DNA of 64,000 nt from Flammeovirgaceae bacterium UBA2366 (GTDB taxonomy: Bacteria > Bacteroidota > Bacteroidia > Cytophagales > Cyclobacteriaceae), in the NCBI GenBank assembly GCA_002344065.1, contig DDTK01000014.1:124001-188000 (forward strand). Reading direction: 5' to 3'. Below, in pieces: positions 52,979 to 62,898 of the stretch. Made by a program: the position numbers and the translations under genes. Each line of letters opens with the position of its first letter. Positions within the stretch are counted from its first letter, which is position 1. A model generated the notes under the pieces. It had not been told where the DNA came from, made no database searches, and saw only the letters and a list, made by a program, of their open reading frames with translations.

Positions 52979-54909
52979 TGTTGCGTCATCGGGTATCAAT
53001 ATTCCTGTTCTTGCTGGCCTTTACTGGATACGGTCAGGGTGATGCCGATCAAAAGCTAGCCAATCTCAGAGAATTAGCTGAAAGTAAAAACAAGATTACC
53101 CGTATAAACGCGTTGAATGAATTAGCCGAATGGCACTATAACCGGGATATCCGAAAATCACTCGACTACGGACAAGAGGCACTTGAATTGGCGCAGGAAG
53201 AAGATTTTAAGCAGGGTATTCAAAATGCTTATAAGATTTTACGAAGAATTCATCGGAGGTTGGGTAATTACAATGTAGCTGTTGAGTACACACTAAAAAA
53301 TCTGCCCATTGCTGAACAACTGCGCGACACGGCCGAGTTACTGGATGCCTACACCACACTAGGCAACATCCATTCGGCCATGGGAAACTATGTCGAAAGT
53401 CAACAATACCTGAAACAGGCCCGTATTATCGGAGAGAAAATTAATGCACCCACTTTAGCCAATATTTTAAACTATATCGGGAGAGGGTATGGAAAATCGG
53501 GGCAATATGACAGCGCCATATTTTACATAAAAGCAGCCATGCAACGGGAGTTGGACTTTCCTCAACCCGGATACGGACTCAGCTATATCTATAATAATCT
53601 GGCAGAAGTATATATAGAGTTGGGAAAATATGAAGAAGCGATTCACTTCTACGACCTATCAGCCGGCCTGGAAGAAGAACGGAAAAGTCCGCTTGGAAAA
53701 ACATTTACGCTAAGCGGACTGGCCCGTGTTTATCAACGCAAAAAAGAATATGATAAAGCCATAGCATTAGCCCTTCAGAGCATTGAAATATCAACGCAAA
53801 ACCTGTATCGCGATAAAGCCCGCGAGGCGTATGGAATTTTGTATGAAATCTATCAGGACAAAGGTGATTTTGAAAAAGCCTTACTGTATTATAAACAATT
53901 TAATATTTATAAAGACAGTATCTTCAGCGAAGACAGAATGCAATACATTGAAAACCTGAAAATAAATTACGAAACCGAACGCATTCAGCAGGAAAATGAA
54001 TTACTGAAAAAAGATACTGAACTGAAAGATGCCCAGATAAAACAACAATATTCATATGCCATTGCCTTTGGTGTTATTTTGCTTTTTGTTTTTACAGCTG
54101 GTTTTATGACGTACCTCAACAACAGGCAACGAAGACGGACAAACACATTATTACACCAATACAATCAGGATCTGGAATCGCAAGTTCAGAAACGAACAAA
54201 CGAATTACTGAGTGCCAATACAGAATTGGTAAAGCAAAATGCTCAACTTGAACAATTCGGTTATATAACTGCACATAATTTACGCGCTCCGGTTGCCCGG
54301 ATTCTGGGTCTTGGAAATATTGTTGGTAACGAAGCATATTTTAGTTTACCCCGCGACCAGGAAATTCTGGATAAACTCCTGGCCTCCGCTCACGAATTGG
54401 ACACGATCATCCACGATCTGAACGCTATACTGGATGTAAAAAAGGGTATTCATCATGCCTATGAAACCATAGACCTTGAAAATCATTTCGCTAAAGTTAA
54501 AAGCATTTTAAGAGACAAGATTGCTGAGTCGCAGGCAGAAATTACTGAATCATTTGATGTCAAAACATGTTATGCCGTTCCTGCTTACATCGAAAGCATT
54601 TTCTATAACCTGTTAAGTAATGCGATTAAATACAGGCATTCTGAACGCAAGCCGGTTATTAAAGTGAAAACTCACATTAAGGGAAACGACTTGTATATCA
54701 CTGTTTCCGATAACGGTATTGGGCTTGATCTCAATAAACTAAAAAGCAAAATGTTTTCGCTTTACCAGCGCTTCCATCATCATGTAGAAGGCAAGGGACT
54801 CGGCTTGTTTTTGGTAAAAACACAGGTAGAGGCGCTCAATGGTTCAATTGATGTTCAGAGCACTGTTGGCGAAGGAAGCACTTTTGATATTCGTATTCCG
54901 ATAAAATAA
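52978..54909 (+). CDS. TPR-domain sensor histidine kinase
   Basis: 643 residues: signal peptide (MLRHRVSIFLFLLAFTGYGQ), six to seven TPR repeats (~30-330, for example AYTTLGNIHSAMGNYVESQQ and NNLAEVYIELGKYEEAIHFY), one transmembrane helix (~360-380), a coiled coil, then the kinase. The phospho-His lies in FGYITAHNLRAPVARI, which is variant (HNLRAP instead of HELRTP) as in many Bacteroidetes kinases. The ATPase has FYNLLSNAIKYRH, VSDNGIGLDL and GKGLGLFLVKTQ. No response regulator follows; the WYL regulator downstream is not a receiver protein. The TPR part is periplasmic and probably binds a protein or peptide. Confidence 0.9.
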   Translation: MLRHRVSIFLFLLAFTGYGQGDADQKLANLRELAESKNKITRINALNELAEWHYNRDIRKSLDYGQEALELAQEEDFKQGIQNAYKILRRIHRRLGNYNVAVEYTLKNLPIAEQLRDTAELLDAYTTLGNIHSAMGNYVESQQYLKQARIIGEKINAPTLANILNYIGRGYGKSGQYDSAIFYIKAAMQRELDFPQPGYGLSYIYNNLAEVYIELGKYEEAIHFYDLSAGLEEERKSPLGKTFTLSGLARVYQRKKEYDKAIALALQSIEISTQNLYRDKAREAYGILYEIYQDKGDFEKALLYYKQFNIYKDSIFSEDRMQYIENLKINYETERIQQENELLKKDTELKDAQIKQQYSYAIAFGVILLFVFTAGFMTYLNNRQRRRTNTLLHQYNQDLESQVQKRTNELLSANTELVKQNAQLEQFGYITAHNLRAPVARILGLGNIVGNEAYFSLPRDQEILDKLLASAHELDTIIHDLNAILDVKKGIHHAYETIDLENHFAKVKSILRDKIAESQAEITESFDVKTCYAVPAYIESIFYNLLSNAIKYRHSERKPVIKVKTHIKGNDLYITVSDNGIGLDLNKLKSKMFSLYQRFHHHVEGKGLGLFLVKTQVEALNGSIDVQSTVGEGSTFDIRIPIK

Positions 54910-54917
54910 TTCCATAC

Positions 54918-55817
54918 ATGATTCCTCAGGCTAAAATATTACGTGTCTTTCAACTCATCGGATTACTAAAAGGAGGTGGGCGCACCATTGAACAACTGGC
55001 GCAGCAATTAGACACCACCAGCCGCACAATTTACCGCTACTTTAAATTGCTGGAAGAAATTGGCTTCATCATCGATCAGGATTTTCATGGCCGTTATTTC
55101 GTTCATCGCGAAGAAGGTGAAAGTCCCGAAGATCGTTTTACCCTGGAAGAAGTAAGTATTTTACGACAACTCATTCAAAGCGGAGCCAGCGGACATCCTT
55201 TGCGGGGAACTCTATTAAAGAAACTTGCCTTTCATTCGGAAGCTAAAGATGTGCCCGAACAATTTTTAAAGTTGCGGGTAGCCAAGATGTTTCGCACACT
55301 TTCCGATGCGGTGGACCAGAAAAGTCAGGTGGTGCTCAAAAATTATCATTCGGCCAACAGCCAGGAAATAACCGATCGGTTGGTTGAGCCTTTCCAGTTT
55401 GGCGAAGGGTTTCAGTCGGTGCTGGCGCTCGATACAAAAGACAAGCAATGCAAATATTTTAAGCTGGAGCGGATTGGTGACGTGGTAATCCTGAATAAGC
55501 CCTATAAGTTTTCCAAACTTCACAAAAAATCATCCACCGATATTTTTGGCATTAGTGGCCGAAAAGAAATCTGGGTATCGCTACGCTTAAGCTTGCGTGC
55601 GTTTGTATTAATGCGTGAAGAGTTTCCCCTGTCGCAACCTTATCTTGAAAAGGAAGAAGGCGATGAAATTAAAACCTATATCTTCAACGGGCCCGTTTTA
55701 CACTATAAAGGTGTAGGGCGATTTGTAATGGGCCTGGCCGATGAGATTTCTGTTCTTGGTCCGCCAGAGTTTAAAGCCTACATTAAAGAAAGAATTAAGC
55801 AGCAGAAGTTGGTTTAG
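54918..55817 (+). CDS. HTH_11/WYL-domain transcriptional regulator
   Basis: 299 residues. The N-terminal helix-turn-helix (GLLKGGGRTIEQLAQQLDTT then SRTIYRYFKLLEEIGFIID) is of the HTH_11 type. A WYL-like domain (~130-230) has QVVLKNYHSANSQEITDRLV and EPFQFGEGFQSVLALDTKDK followed by YFKLERIGDVVIL. WYL regulators bind nucleotide or nucleic-acid ligands and control defence or stress genes. It is 8 bases after the kinase gene and probably in the same operon. Confidence 0.85.
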   Translation: MIPQAKILRVFQLIGLLKGGGRTIEQLAQQLDTTSRTIYRYFKLLEEIGFIIDQDFHGRYFVHREEGESPEDRFTLEEVSILRQLIQSGASGHPLRGTLLKKLAFHSEAKDVPEQFLKLRVAKMFRTLSDAVDQKSQVVLKNYHSANSQEITDRLVEPFQFGEGFQSVLALDTKDKQCKYFKLERIGDVVILNKPYKFSKLHKKSSTDIFGISGRKEIWVSLRLSLRAFVLMREEFPLSQPYLEKEEGDEIKTYIFNGPVLHYKGVGRFVMGLADEISVLGPPEFKAYIKERIKQQKLV

Positions 55818-55823
55818 TACGCA

Positions 55824-56993
55824 TTATTCAACAATTAAGTTGAACGCTCCTTTTACCAGGAAAACATCATCAGCTTTAAAATCTGCAACATTGATGATTT
55901 CTGTCCACTCATTATTGAACTCGCCAATAGTTACTTGCTGCTTTTTAAATGCAAAACCCTCTTTATTGTCTTCCACTCTTACAAGAACGAAATATTGATC
56001 ATCCAGTGATACGACTGCCTCACTTGGTAATACCGTTCGCAGGTTAGTAGCCACATCAATGGTTGCCTCTACGTACATGCCTGGCAAAACATTAGTCAGT
56101 TGATCTTCATTTTCAATATGACCATGGATATTGACAGTTCGTGTGTCGTTTTCAATTGTTCGCCCAACCAGGTAAACATCACCCCTGTAGGGATGAGTAG
56201 TTGTTCCCCTTAAAAAAAAAGTAATGGGCTGTCCTTTCCGGATATCCACAATATCCCTTTCAAAAACCTGAAGCTCAACATGCATGTGTTCTGTATTTAC
56301 AATTTCCACAGCCACATCGTTCGGGCTAACAAATGCACCTCGCGTAATATTCACCTTTGAAATATATCCGCCAATAGGTGCAAATACTTTTACTGTTGAT
56401 TCGATATTGCCCTCTTCCAATTGGGCCGTGTTGATATTCAGTAGCTTCAACCGCTCCTTAAGCCCGCTGTATTTGGCCTGCATTACCTTGTAGTCTGATT
56501 CAGCTTTGAGAAAACTCTTTTGAGATGCAATGTTATCATCAGCAAGGCTTTTTTGGCGTTCATAATCTGATTTGAGATAACTTAGTTGCGCCCTGGCTTC
56601 CAGGTAATCTTGCTGCAATTGAATAAAGTCAGGGTTTTCCAATGTAAATAATACAGCGCCCTGGGCTACTTTATCGCCCGGTAAAATAGTAAAGCCCTTT
56701 ACAAATCCTCCTAACTTCACACTTACCGAAGCTTTTCGTTCGGGAGGCACATCAATAAAACCATTAGCCTTTACTTTACGGGCAAAGCTTTTTTCCTCTA
56801 ATGATCCCAACTTCATACCGGATGTTTCAAATTGTGCACGCGTAACCGTTATGGTGTTAAGGTGCGGGTTTTCAGTAATATCAATAGCATCTGAACCCGT
56901 GTTTCCTGAACGGTTACATGAAAACAACAACGTGATAAGTAAAGTACTCACTAATACAGTATGATTCAAAAAAACCGATCGAAGCAATCCCAT
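55824..56993 (-). CDS. RND efflux periplasmic adaptor, lipoprotein
   Basis: About 389 residues from ATG 56993 (MGLLRSVFLNHTVLVSTLLI followed by lipobox LLFSC). The longer frame from 57086 contains translation of a dispersed repeat and is unlikely to be the real start. The barrel-sandwich hybrid is visible (RKASVSVKLGGFVKGFTILP, VFAPIGGYISKVNITRGAFV) with an alpha-hairpin between and a beta-barrel (LPGMYVEATIDVATNLRTVL). It is the membrane-fusion protein linking the pump and channel encoded just upstream, CusB/CzcB type. The metal is not determined; no obvious Met or His cluster was seen. Confidence 0.88.
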   Translation of the reverse strand: MGLLRSVFLNHTVLVSTLLITLLFSCNRSGNTGSDAIDITENPHLNTITVTRAQFETSGMKLGSLEEKSFARKVKANGFIDVPPERKASVSVKLGGFVKGFTILPGDKVAQGAVLFTLENPDFIQLQQDYLEARAQLSYLKSDYERQKSLADDNIASQKSFLKAESDYKVMQAKYSGLKERLKLLNINTAQLEEGNIESTVKVFAPIGGYISKVNITRGAFVSPNDVAVEIVNTEHMHVELQVFERDIVDIRKGQPITFFLRGTTTHPYRGDVYLVGRTIENDTRTVNIHGHIENEDQLTNVLPGMYVEATIDVATNLRTVLPSEAVVSLDDQYFVLVRVEDNKEGFAFKKQQVTIGEFNNEWTEIINVADFKADDVFLVKGAFNLIVE

Positions 56994-57010
56994 GTTCAGA
57001 TTTGAAAATC

Positions 57011-57040
57011 GAGATTGCTTTACATCGTTCGCAATGACGA
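57011..57040. repeat. Dispersed Bacteroidetes repeat (ANDVKQS type)
   Basis: The sequence ATTGCTTTACATCGTTCGCA followed by ATGACGA, read on the minus strand, gives the peptide VIANDVKQS. From memory this element is scattered through many Bacteroidetes genomes. Here it sits between the pump stop and the adaptor signal peptide, where it inflates the apparent N-terminus of the adaptor. Confidence 0.65.
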
Positions 57041-57089
57041 TACTGTTTTTGAGGCCTTTAGTATATCTTATTTTATTCATTTGCATAAC

Positions 57090-60000
57090 TCAATACATCA
57101 AATAGTTTAATTCAATTACCGTTACATTATACTGGTAAAGGCTCAACAGGTAGTTCATCTCAATAACAACAGCCTGATCCATTGCCTGTACATATTGTAA
57201 AAAATTCAACTCTCCACTTAAAAATGATCGTTGGGCAGTATTAATTGTCTCCTCCACCAATCTTCTTCCGGTTGTCTCATAAAAATCCAGTGCCTCGCGG
57301 TATTTATCCAACTCGCGTTGCAGTTGATTATAGCGAGTCGTAAGGGCCAACCGGAAATCTTCAGCCTGTTGATTCACCCTTTCTACCTGCATTTGTGTAG
57401 CATTTACACTCGCCCGTTGCACACCAAACCATAAAGGCACTGCCAGGCCCACCTGTACACCGGGATACAACTTATTATCTTCGGCTTGATTTCTTCCCTG
57501 AAAATAGGCTACGTGTATATCGGGCAACCATTTATTTTTTTCCACTTGATTCGTCAGTGTTGCCGTTTGCTTTGATTGCTCAAAATATAATATACCCGGA
57601 TGCTCACTGAGGTTCATTGGTTCCAGGTCAATCTTTAATAGTTCACTATCCATTACCCTGATCTCCTCGTTCACCTGGAGCCATCGGGATAATTCTGCAT
57701 ACGCTGCCTGTATAGATGCTTGAGTTTGTTTGACCTGAAGCTGTGCCTCCCTTTTTTTTGTTTCTGCCGTTAATTTCTCCAGGTAATTTGTTTCTCCAAC
57801 CGCAAACCTTTTTTCAGCGGCCCGTGAAAAATCTGTATAGATACTGTCCAGGAAAAAATAGCGCTTAACCAGATTTTGCCAGTACAAAATGGTGATGTAG
57901 GATTTAGATACTTCCTGAGCCAGTTTGCGACTATCCATGGCGTATTGTTGCTCCTGCATACGCGTGGCACCATCAAACGCTTGTCGTTGCTTCACATAAA
58001 CTGTTGGAAACCTAAAATTTTGCTGAATACCCCAAACATTCAATGCATCACCCACCGGGGGCAGGTTGTTTTCATCACGACTGAAGTAAACCACCGGTCG
58101 CGGGGCATCAAACGATGTTTTGGCCAATGCCCGGGTTTGTTCTACAGAATAATAGGAAGATTTTAATCCGGCATTATTCTTAACCGCCAGATCAATAGCT
58201 TCTTCCATGGTAATAGATCTGGGCTGCTGTGCAGAACTTGTAAATGGCGAAACCAAAATAAATAGTATAACTAATATGATTGGAGGTATGTGTTTCTTTA
58301 CACTTCTGTTGGTATCGAAAATGGAATACAAAACCGGCAACACCACCAGGGTAAGCACCGTTGCTGAAACCAAACCGCCAATAACCACCGTGGCCAGGGG
58401 ACGCTGAACTTCTGCACCAGCATTGGTAGACACAGCCATGGGCAAAAAACCCAGCGCAGCAGCCGATGCCGTAAGCAGTACAGGGCGCAATCTTTCTTTT
58501 GTTCCTTTTATTATCCGGGCTTTCATATCGTGTAAACCATGAGCTTTGAGTTCTTTAAAATGTTCGATCAATACAATACCATTTAATACCGCTATACCGA
58601 AGAGCGCAATAAAACCAACCCCGGCAGAGATACTAAAGGGGAGATCGCGGATCCATAAGAATACCACACCACCTACAGCTGATAATGGGATGGCACTGTA
58701 AATCATCAGCGCATCGCGCACTGAACTAAAGGCGAAATACAGCAGAAAGAAAATTAATACCAGGGCAACCGGAACAGCTATCATTAAGCGTGCCCTTGCA
58801 CTTCGAAGGTTTTCAAATTGCCCGCCATAGGTAATGGAATAACCTGCGGGTAGTTTTACATTGGCTTCAATAAGTGTTTGTACATCTTTTACTACAGACT
58901 CAAGGTCGCGACCACGTACATTAATGCCGACAACAATTCTTCGCCTGGTATTGTCTCGCGAAATTTTTGCCGGACCCTTCGAATAACTTATTTCCGCGAG
59001 TTCACGCAGGGGAATCTGGCCTCCCGTAGGTAACGTTATATACATATTACGCAGATTATCAATGTCAGCTCTGGCCTGTTTCTCAAATCGAATGACCAGA
59101 TCAAAACGTTTCTCACCTTCAAAAACACTTCCGGCAGTAAGACCAGCAAAGCCTGAGGATACGAGCGTATTCAACTCAGCAATATTCAATCCGTATCGTG
59201 CAATTTTTGCCCTGTCATACAGAACACTCATCTGCGGTAGGCCCGATACCTTTTCTACTATAATATCGGCAGCACCCTCCACCGGGCGAATCAGTTTTTC
59301 AATTTCAAAAGCTTTCTTACTGAGTATATCCATGTCTTCACCGAATATCTTCACAGCAAGGTCGGCTCGTACACCCGTAATCAACTCATTAAAGCGCATC
59401 TCAATAGGCTGTGTGAATTCATATTCAATACCCGGTATGATAGTGAGGGCCTCTTTAAACTTATCAGCCAATGCATCTTTATCCGATGTAGTTACCCATT
59501 CTTTTCGTGGCTTTAGTTTGATAATTACATCACTTTCCTCCATTGACATCGGATCAGTAGGAATTTCAGCGGCACCAATACGGCTAACCACCTGGTCCAC
59601 CTCAGGAAATTGAAGAAGAATCTTCTCCATTTCTGTAATCGTCTCAATGGTTTTACTTAAGGTTGTGCCGGTTTTCAGTACAGGTTGTATTACAAAATCG
59701 CCTTCATCCAGGGTGGGCACAAACTCACCACCCATGCGCGTGAACACCAGCACGGCACTCAATAATAAGACTACTGCACTTCCCAATACAACTTTCTTAT
59801 GATGGAGTGCCCACACCATAGTAGGCTCATGCACGCGCTCGATCCAATCCATCAACCGTCTTGAAATATTTCTTTTGTTTTCCGGAGCAGGCTTCAGAAA
59901 AAGCGCTGATACCACAGGAACGTATGTAAAGCAGAGAATAATAGCGCCCACCAAAGCAAATGAAAAAGTAAGCGCCATCGGCTTAAACATCTTTCCCTCT

Positions 60001-61415
60001 ACACCCGATAGCGACAGAATAGGTATGAATACAATCAAAATTATAAGTTGACCAAATAAAGCCGACTGCATCATTTTGGTTGCGCCTCCAACAGTAACTT
60101 TATCCTTAAATAATTGCAGCTCCCTTCCGGATAGTTGCTGCATAGTAGCTTGCTGTGCCGTTATCTGGAAGGCGATAAACTCTACAATAATTACGGCTCC
60201 GTCTATAATAATTCCAAAGTCGATAGCACCAAGACTCATCAGGTTGGCATCCACACCAAATAAATACATCAGGCTAAGCGCAAACAGCAGCGATAGCGGA
60301 ATAACGGAGGCCACTACTAACCCCGAACGGAAATTCCCCAACAGCAACACCACAACAAAAACAACTATTAAGCATCCCAGAATTAAATTTTCGGCTACGG
60401 TAAACGTGGTTCGACCAATTAAATCACTGCGGTCAACTATGGGATTTATAAATATTCCTTCGGGTAACGTTTTCTGTATGGTGGCAACACGCTTTTTTAC
60501 CTCTTCAATTACTTTTCCTGAGTTGGCATCTTTCAGCATCATAATCTGCCCCAGCACTTTCTCTCCCGCACCATTTCCGGTAATCGCACCAAAGCGAACA
60601 GCATGACCAAAGCCTACCGTGGCAATATCTTTAACCAAAACAGGTACTCCATTCCGTACATCCACTACAATTCGTTCCACATCATCGAGTGAACCAACCA
60701 AACCTTCACCCCGGATGAAATAACTTTCATTTGTCTTCTCAATGTAACCACCACCGGCAGCACTGTTATTGGTTTGGAGAGCTTTAAAAACTTCAGCAAC
60801 CGATAGATTCATAGAACGCAACCGTTCCGGATTTACCGCCACTTCATACTCCTTTAAAAAACCTCCCCACGTATTGATCTCCACTACTCCTGAAATTCCG
60901 GAAAGCTGACGCTTAACTATCCAATCCTGAAGGGTTCTTAAATCGGTGAGGGTATACTTGTTTGCATGCTCGGGTTTTACATCCAGCGTGTATTGATAAA
61001 TTTCTCCTAATCCGGTTGAGATGGGTCCCATCATTGGGCTACCAAAACCAGCAGGTATTTTTTCCTCGGCTGATTTTATTTTCTCTGCGATGAGCTGCCG
61101 TGGCAGATAGGTGCCAATATCATCATCAAAAACTATGGTTACTACCGACAGACCAAATTTTGAAACCGAACGAATTTCATGCACACCGGGAAGATTCGCC
61201 ATTTCCAATTCAATAGGATAGGTGATGAATTGTTCAATTTCCTCCGTGGCGAGGTTACGTGAAACCGTAATAACCTGGACCTGGTTATTAGTAATATCCG
61301 GCACCGCACCGATAGGGATGTTGAACAAAGAGTACACACCAAAACCCATCATGATGGCCGTAAGCAAAAAGATGATGAGTTTATTCCGAATACTAAAAGC
61401 TATGATTTTTTCCAC
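57090..61415 (-). CDS. Heavy-metal RND pump (CusA/CzcA type) fused to a TolC-like outer-membrane channel
   Basis: 1441 residues. Residues 1-~1035 are a complete HME-RND pump: first helix IRNKLIIFLLTAIMMGFGVY, the relay motif DFGIIIDGAVIIVEFIAF in helix 4 and GEFVPTLDEGDFVIQPVLKT before the second porter half. From ~1040 the chain passes through a hydrophobic, signal-peptide-like segment (IILVILFILVSPFTSSAQQP) into an outer-membrane efflux protein (ITMEEAIDLAVKNNAGLKSS, then coiled hairpins to the end ELNYLMY). A single reading frame covers both. The adaptor gene follows on the same strand. Function: export of monovalent or divalent metal ions; which metal is unknown. Confidence 0.92.
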   Translation of the reverse strand: MEKIIAFSIRNKLIIFLLTAIMMGFGVYSLFNIPIGAVPDITNNQVQVITVSRNLATEEIEQFITYPIELEMANLPGVHEIRSVSKFGLSVVTIVFDDDIGTYLPRQLIAEKIKSAEEKIPAGFGSPMMGPISTGLGEIYQYTLDVKPEHANKYTLTDLRTLQDWIVKRQLSGISGVVEINTWGGFLKEYEVAVNPERLRSMNLSVAEVFKALQTNNSAAGGGYIEKTNESYFIRGEGLVGSLDDVERIVVDVRNGVPVLVKDIATVGFGHAVRFGAITGNGAGEKVLGQIMMLKDANSGKVIEEVKKRVATIQKTLPEGIFINPIVDRSDLIGRTTFTVAENLILGCLIVVFVVVLLLGNFRSGLVVASVIPLSLLFALSLMYLFGVDANLMSLGAIDFGIIIDGAVIIVEFIAFQITAQQATMQQLSGRELQLFKDKVTVGGATKMMQSALFGQLIILIVFIPILSLSGVEGKMFKPMALTFSFALVGAIILCFTYVPVVSALFLKPAPENKRNISRRLMDWIERVHEPTMVWALHHKKVVLGSAVVLLLSAVLVFTRMGGEFVPTLDEGDFVIQPVLKTGTTLSKTIETITEMEKILLQFPEVDQVVSRIGAAEIPTDPMSMEESDVIIKLKPRKEWVTTSDKDALADKFKEALTIIPGIEYEFTQPIEMRFNELITGVRADLAVKIFGEDMDILSKKAFEIEKLIRPVEGAADIIVEKVSGLPQMSVLYDRAKIARYGLNIAELNTLVSSGFAGLTAGSVFEGEKRFDLVIRFEKQARADIDNLRNMYITLPTGGQIPLRELAEISYSKGPAKISRDNTRRRIVVGINVRGRDLESVVKDVQTLIEANVKLPAGYSITYGGQFENLRSARARLMIAVPVALVLIFFLLYFAFSSVRDALMIYSAIPLSAVGGVVFLWIRDLPFSISAGVGFIALFGIAVLNGIVLIEHFKELKAHGLHDMKARIIKGTKERLRPVLLTASAAALGFLPMAVSTNAGAEVQRPLATVVIGGLVSATVLTLVVLPVLYSIFDTNRSVKKHIPPIILVILFILVSPFTSSAQQPRSITMEEAIDLAVKNNAGLKSSYYSVEQTRALAKTSFDAPRPVVYFSRDENNLPPVGDALNVWGIQQNFRFPTVYVKQRQAFDGATRMQEQQYAMDSRKLAQEVSKSYITILYWQNLVKRYFFLDSIYTDFSRAAEKRFAVGETNYLEKLTAETKKREAQLQVKQTQASIQAAYAELSRWLQVNEEIRVMDSELLKIDLEPMNLSEHPGILYFEQSKQTATLTNQVEKNKWLPDIHVAYFQGRNQAEDNKLYPGVQVGLAVPLWFGVQRASVNATQMQVERVNQQAEDFRLALTTRYNQLQRELDKYREALDFYETTGRRLVEETINTAQRSFLSGELNFLQYVQAMDQAVVIEMNYLLSLYQYNVTVIELNYLMY

Positions 61416-61521
61416 ACGAATGAATTGATGCGCGAAGGTAGGACTACACCCCTTAAAGTGCCCTTAACGTTTTCTTAAGATTTGCTTAGGAACTACTAAA
61501 CTATCGACTATGGACTATCGA

Positions 61522-62898
61522 CTATTCCGGAAAATGAAGGGTAAAAGTTGAGCCGCTATTGAGTTCACTTTCTACCGTAACTTTAACTGACAATTGCGCA
61601 CAGGCTTTTTGCACGAGGGACAAACCAAGACCAATACCCTTTATTGACTTATGAAGAAGTGCATCAGACCGATAAAAAGGTTGAAAAATTTTCTCATGAT
61701 CCTTACGATCAATACCAACTCCCTGATCGCTCACGGAAATTTGGACAACCGGAGTAGTTGTTGCACGAACAATAACGTCCTTGCCTTGCGGTGAATACTT
61801 TACTGCATTGGAGATGAGGTTTTCTAAAATAACTTCCAGCAGGTATGGATCAGATTGCACCGTTAGTTCAGGAGGACAATCTGTTTTAATCACAACCCTA
61901 TCAGATGACCATGTATGCTGCTGGCGATGGATTAAATCTGTAATAAAAGCGTTAACATTAATCTCAACTGACTCCGGGGTTTTAGAAGGATGATCGAACC
62001 TGGCGAGCAACAGCAGTTGTTCTACAATTACATGCATCCTGTCAATTTCACGAATGCTTACTTCCACTTTTTCTACATATTCCTCCGCTGTGCGGGGTTT
62101 TCGGATTAACACTTCCAGTGTACCCCTTAAAACAGCCAATGGTGTACGCAATTCATGGGATGCATCGGCCGTAAATTGTTTCTCTCGCTCAAGGGCTGAT
62201 TCAATTCTGCCCAGCAACTGATTAATAGAATTCGTTAAATGAAACAATTCATCTTTCTGAGCCGGTAAGGAAATGCGTTCATTCAGGTTACTTTCGGTAA
62301 TTCGGTTGGTTGTCTCCAGAATAGTTTTAACGGGCACAATGCTTCGGCCGGCAAGCCAGCGCGTAGTACCAAATAATACAAGTAACACCACTGGATACAG
62401 ACCGAGCAGCAACCGTTGCAATGTACCCAATAATTGTTCAGCATTTTCAGATGAGATCGCTGTAACGATGTACCCCACCGTTTTACCCTGATCAGTAACT
62501 GGAATCTGGCGTTGCCGGATACGTTTACCATTAAGCAGATAATCCAAATCTACCGGCTTATTAAAGTCAGGTTGAACCGCAAGCGAGTTCTCTTTTAGGT
62601 TAGGCGACTTGTCGCGTACAATGCCCTGGGCATCCACCAATTGAATAAAAACCGGGTTCACTTCCACTTCGCGGTGTTCACGCTCCTCCATTTCGGCCCG
62701 GTTGATAAAGCGGATTCTTCCACTTTCTATCATAATTTCCCTTTGATGCTTAACCGCTTCGTAGGATAAAATATTTTCCAAATCGCTATACACTAAATTT
62801 CTGATCACCATAAAAATGGTGACAAACACCAGGGCAACCAGCAAAGCCGTGGCCGCCAGGTACGAAAACGCAATCCGGTTCTTGAATGATACGGTCAT
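61522..62898 (-). CDS. Sensor histidine kinase of the metal-efflux locus
   Basis: 458 residues: two transmembrane helices (~10-32 and ~160-185) around a periplasmic sensor domain, HAMP (WLAGRSIVPVKTILETTNRI), HisKA with His248 (FTADASHELRTPLAVL) and HATPase (LENLISNAVKYSPQGKDV, VSDQGVGI, GIGLGLSLVQKACA). It is translationally coupled to the regulator gene (ATGA overlap). Like CusS-type sensors it is encoded beside an RND metal pump, so it probably detects periplasmic metal; the periplasmic part has His/Glu-rich EEREHREVEV. Confidence 0.92.
   Translation of the reverse strand: MTVSFKNRIAFSYLAATALLVALVFVTIFMVIRNLVYSDLENILSYEAVKHQREIMIESGRIRFINRAEMEEREHREVEVNPVFIQLVDAQGIVRDKSPNLKENSLAVQPDFNKPVDLDYLLNGKRIRQRQIPVTDQGKTVGYIVTAISSENAEQLLGTLQRLLLGLYPVVLLVLFGTTRWLAGRSIVPVKTILETTNRITESNLNERISLPAQKDELFHLTNSINQLLGRIESALEREKQFTADASHELRTPLAVLRGTLEVLIRKPRTAEEYVEKVEVSIREIDRMHVIVEQLLLLARFDHPSKTPESVEINVNAFITDLIHRQQHTWSSDRVVIKTDCPPELTVQSDPYLLEVILENLISNAVKYSPQGKDVIVRATTTPVVQISVSDQGVGIDRKDHEKIFQPFYRSDALLHKSIKGIGLGLSLVQKACAQLSVKVTVESELNSGSTFTLHFPE

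Noticed and set aside
56993..57086. Upstream start for the RND adaptor
   Set aside because: The extension encodes a dispersed repeat (VIANDVKQS) and hides the lipoprotein signal that begins at the next ATG.
59062..59613. 183-residue plus-strand frame opposite the RND pump
   Set aside because: Long only because of codon bias in the pump gene; Ser/Ile/Thr-rich with no domain. The same holds for the 176-residue frame at 60076-60606.
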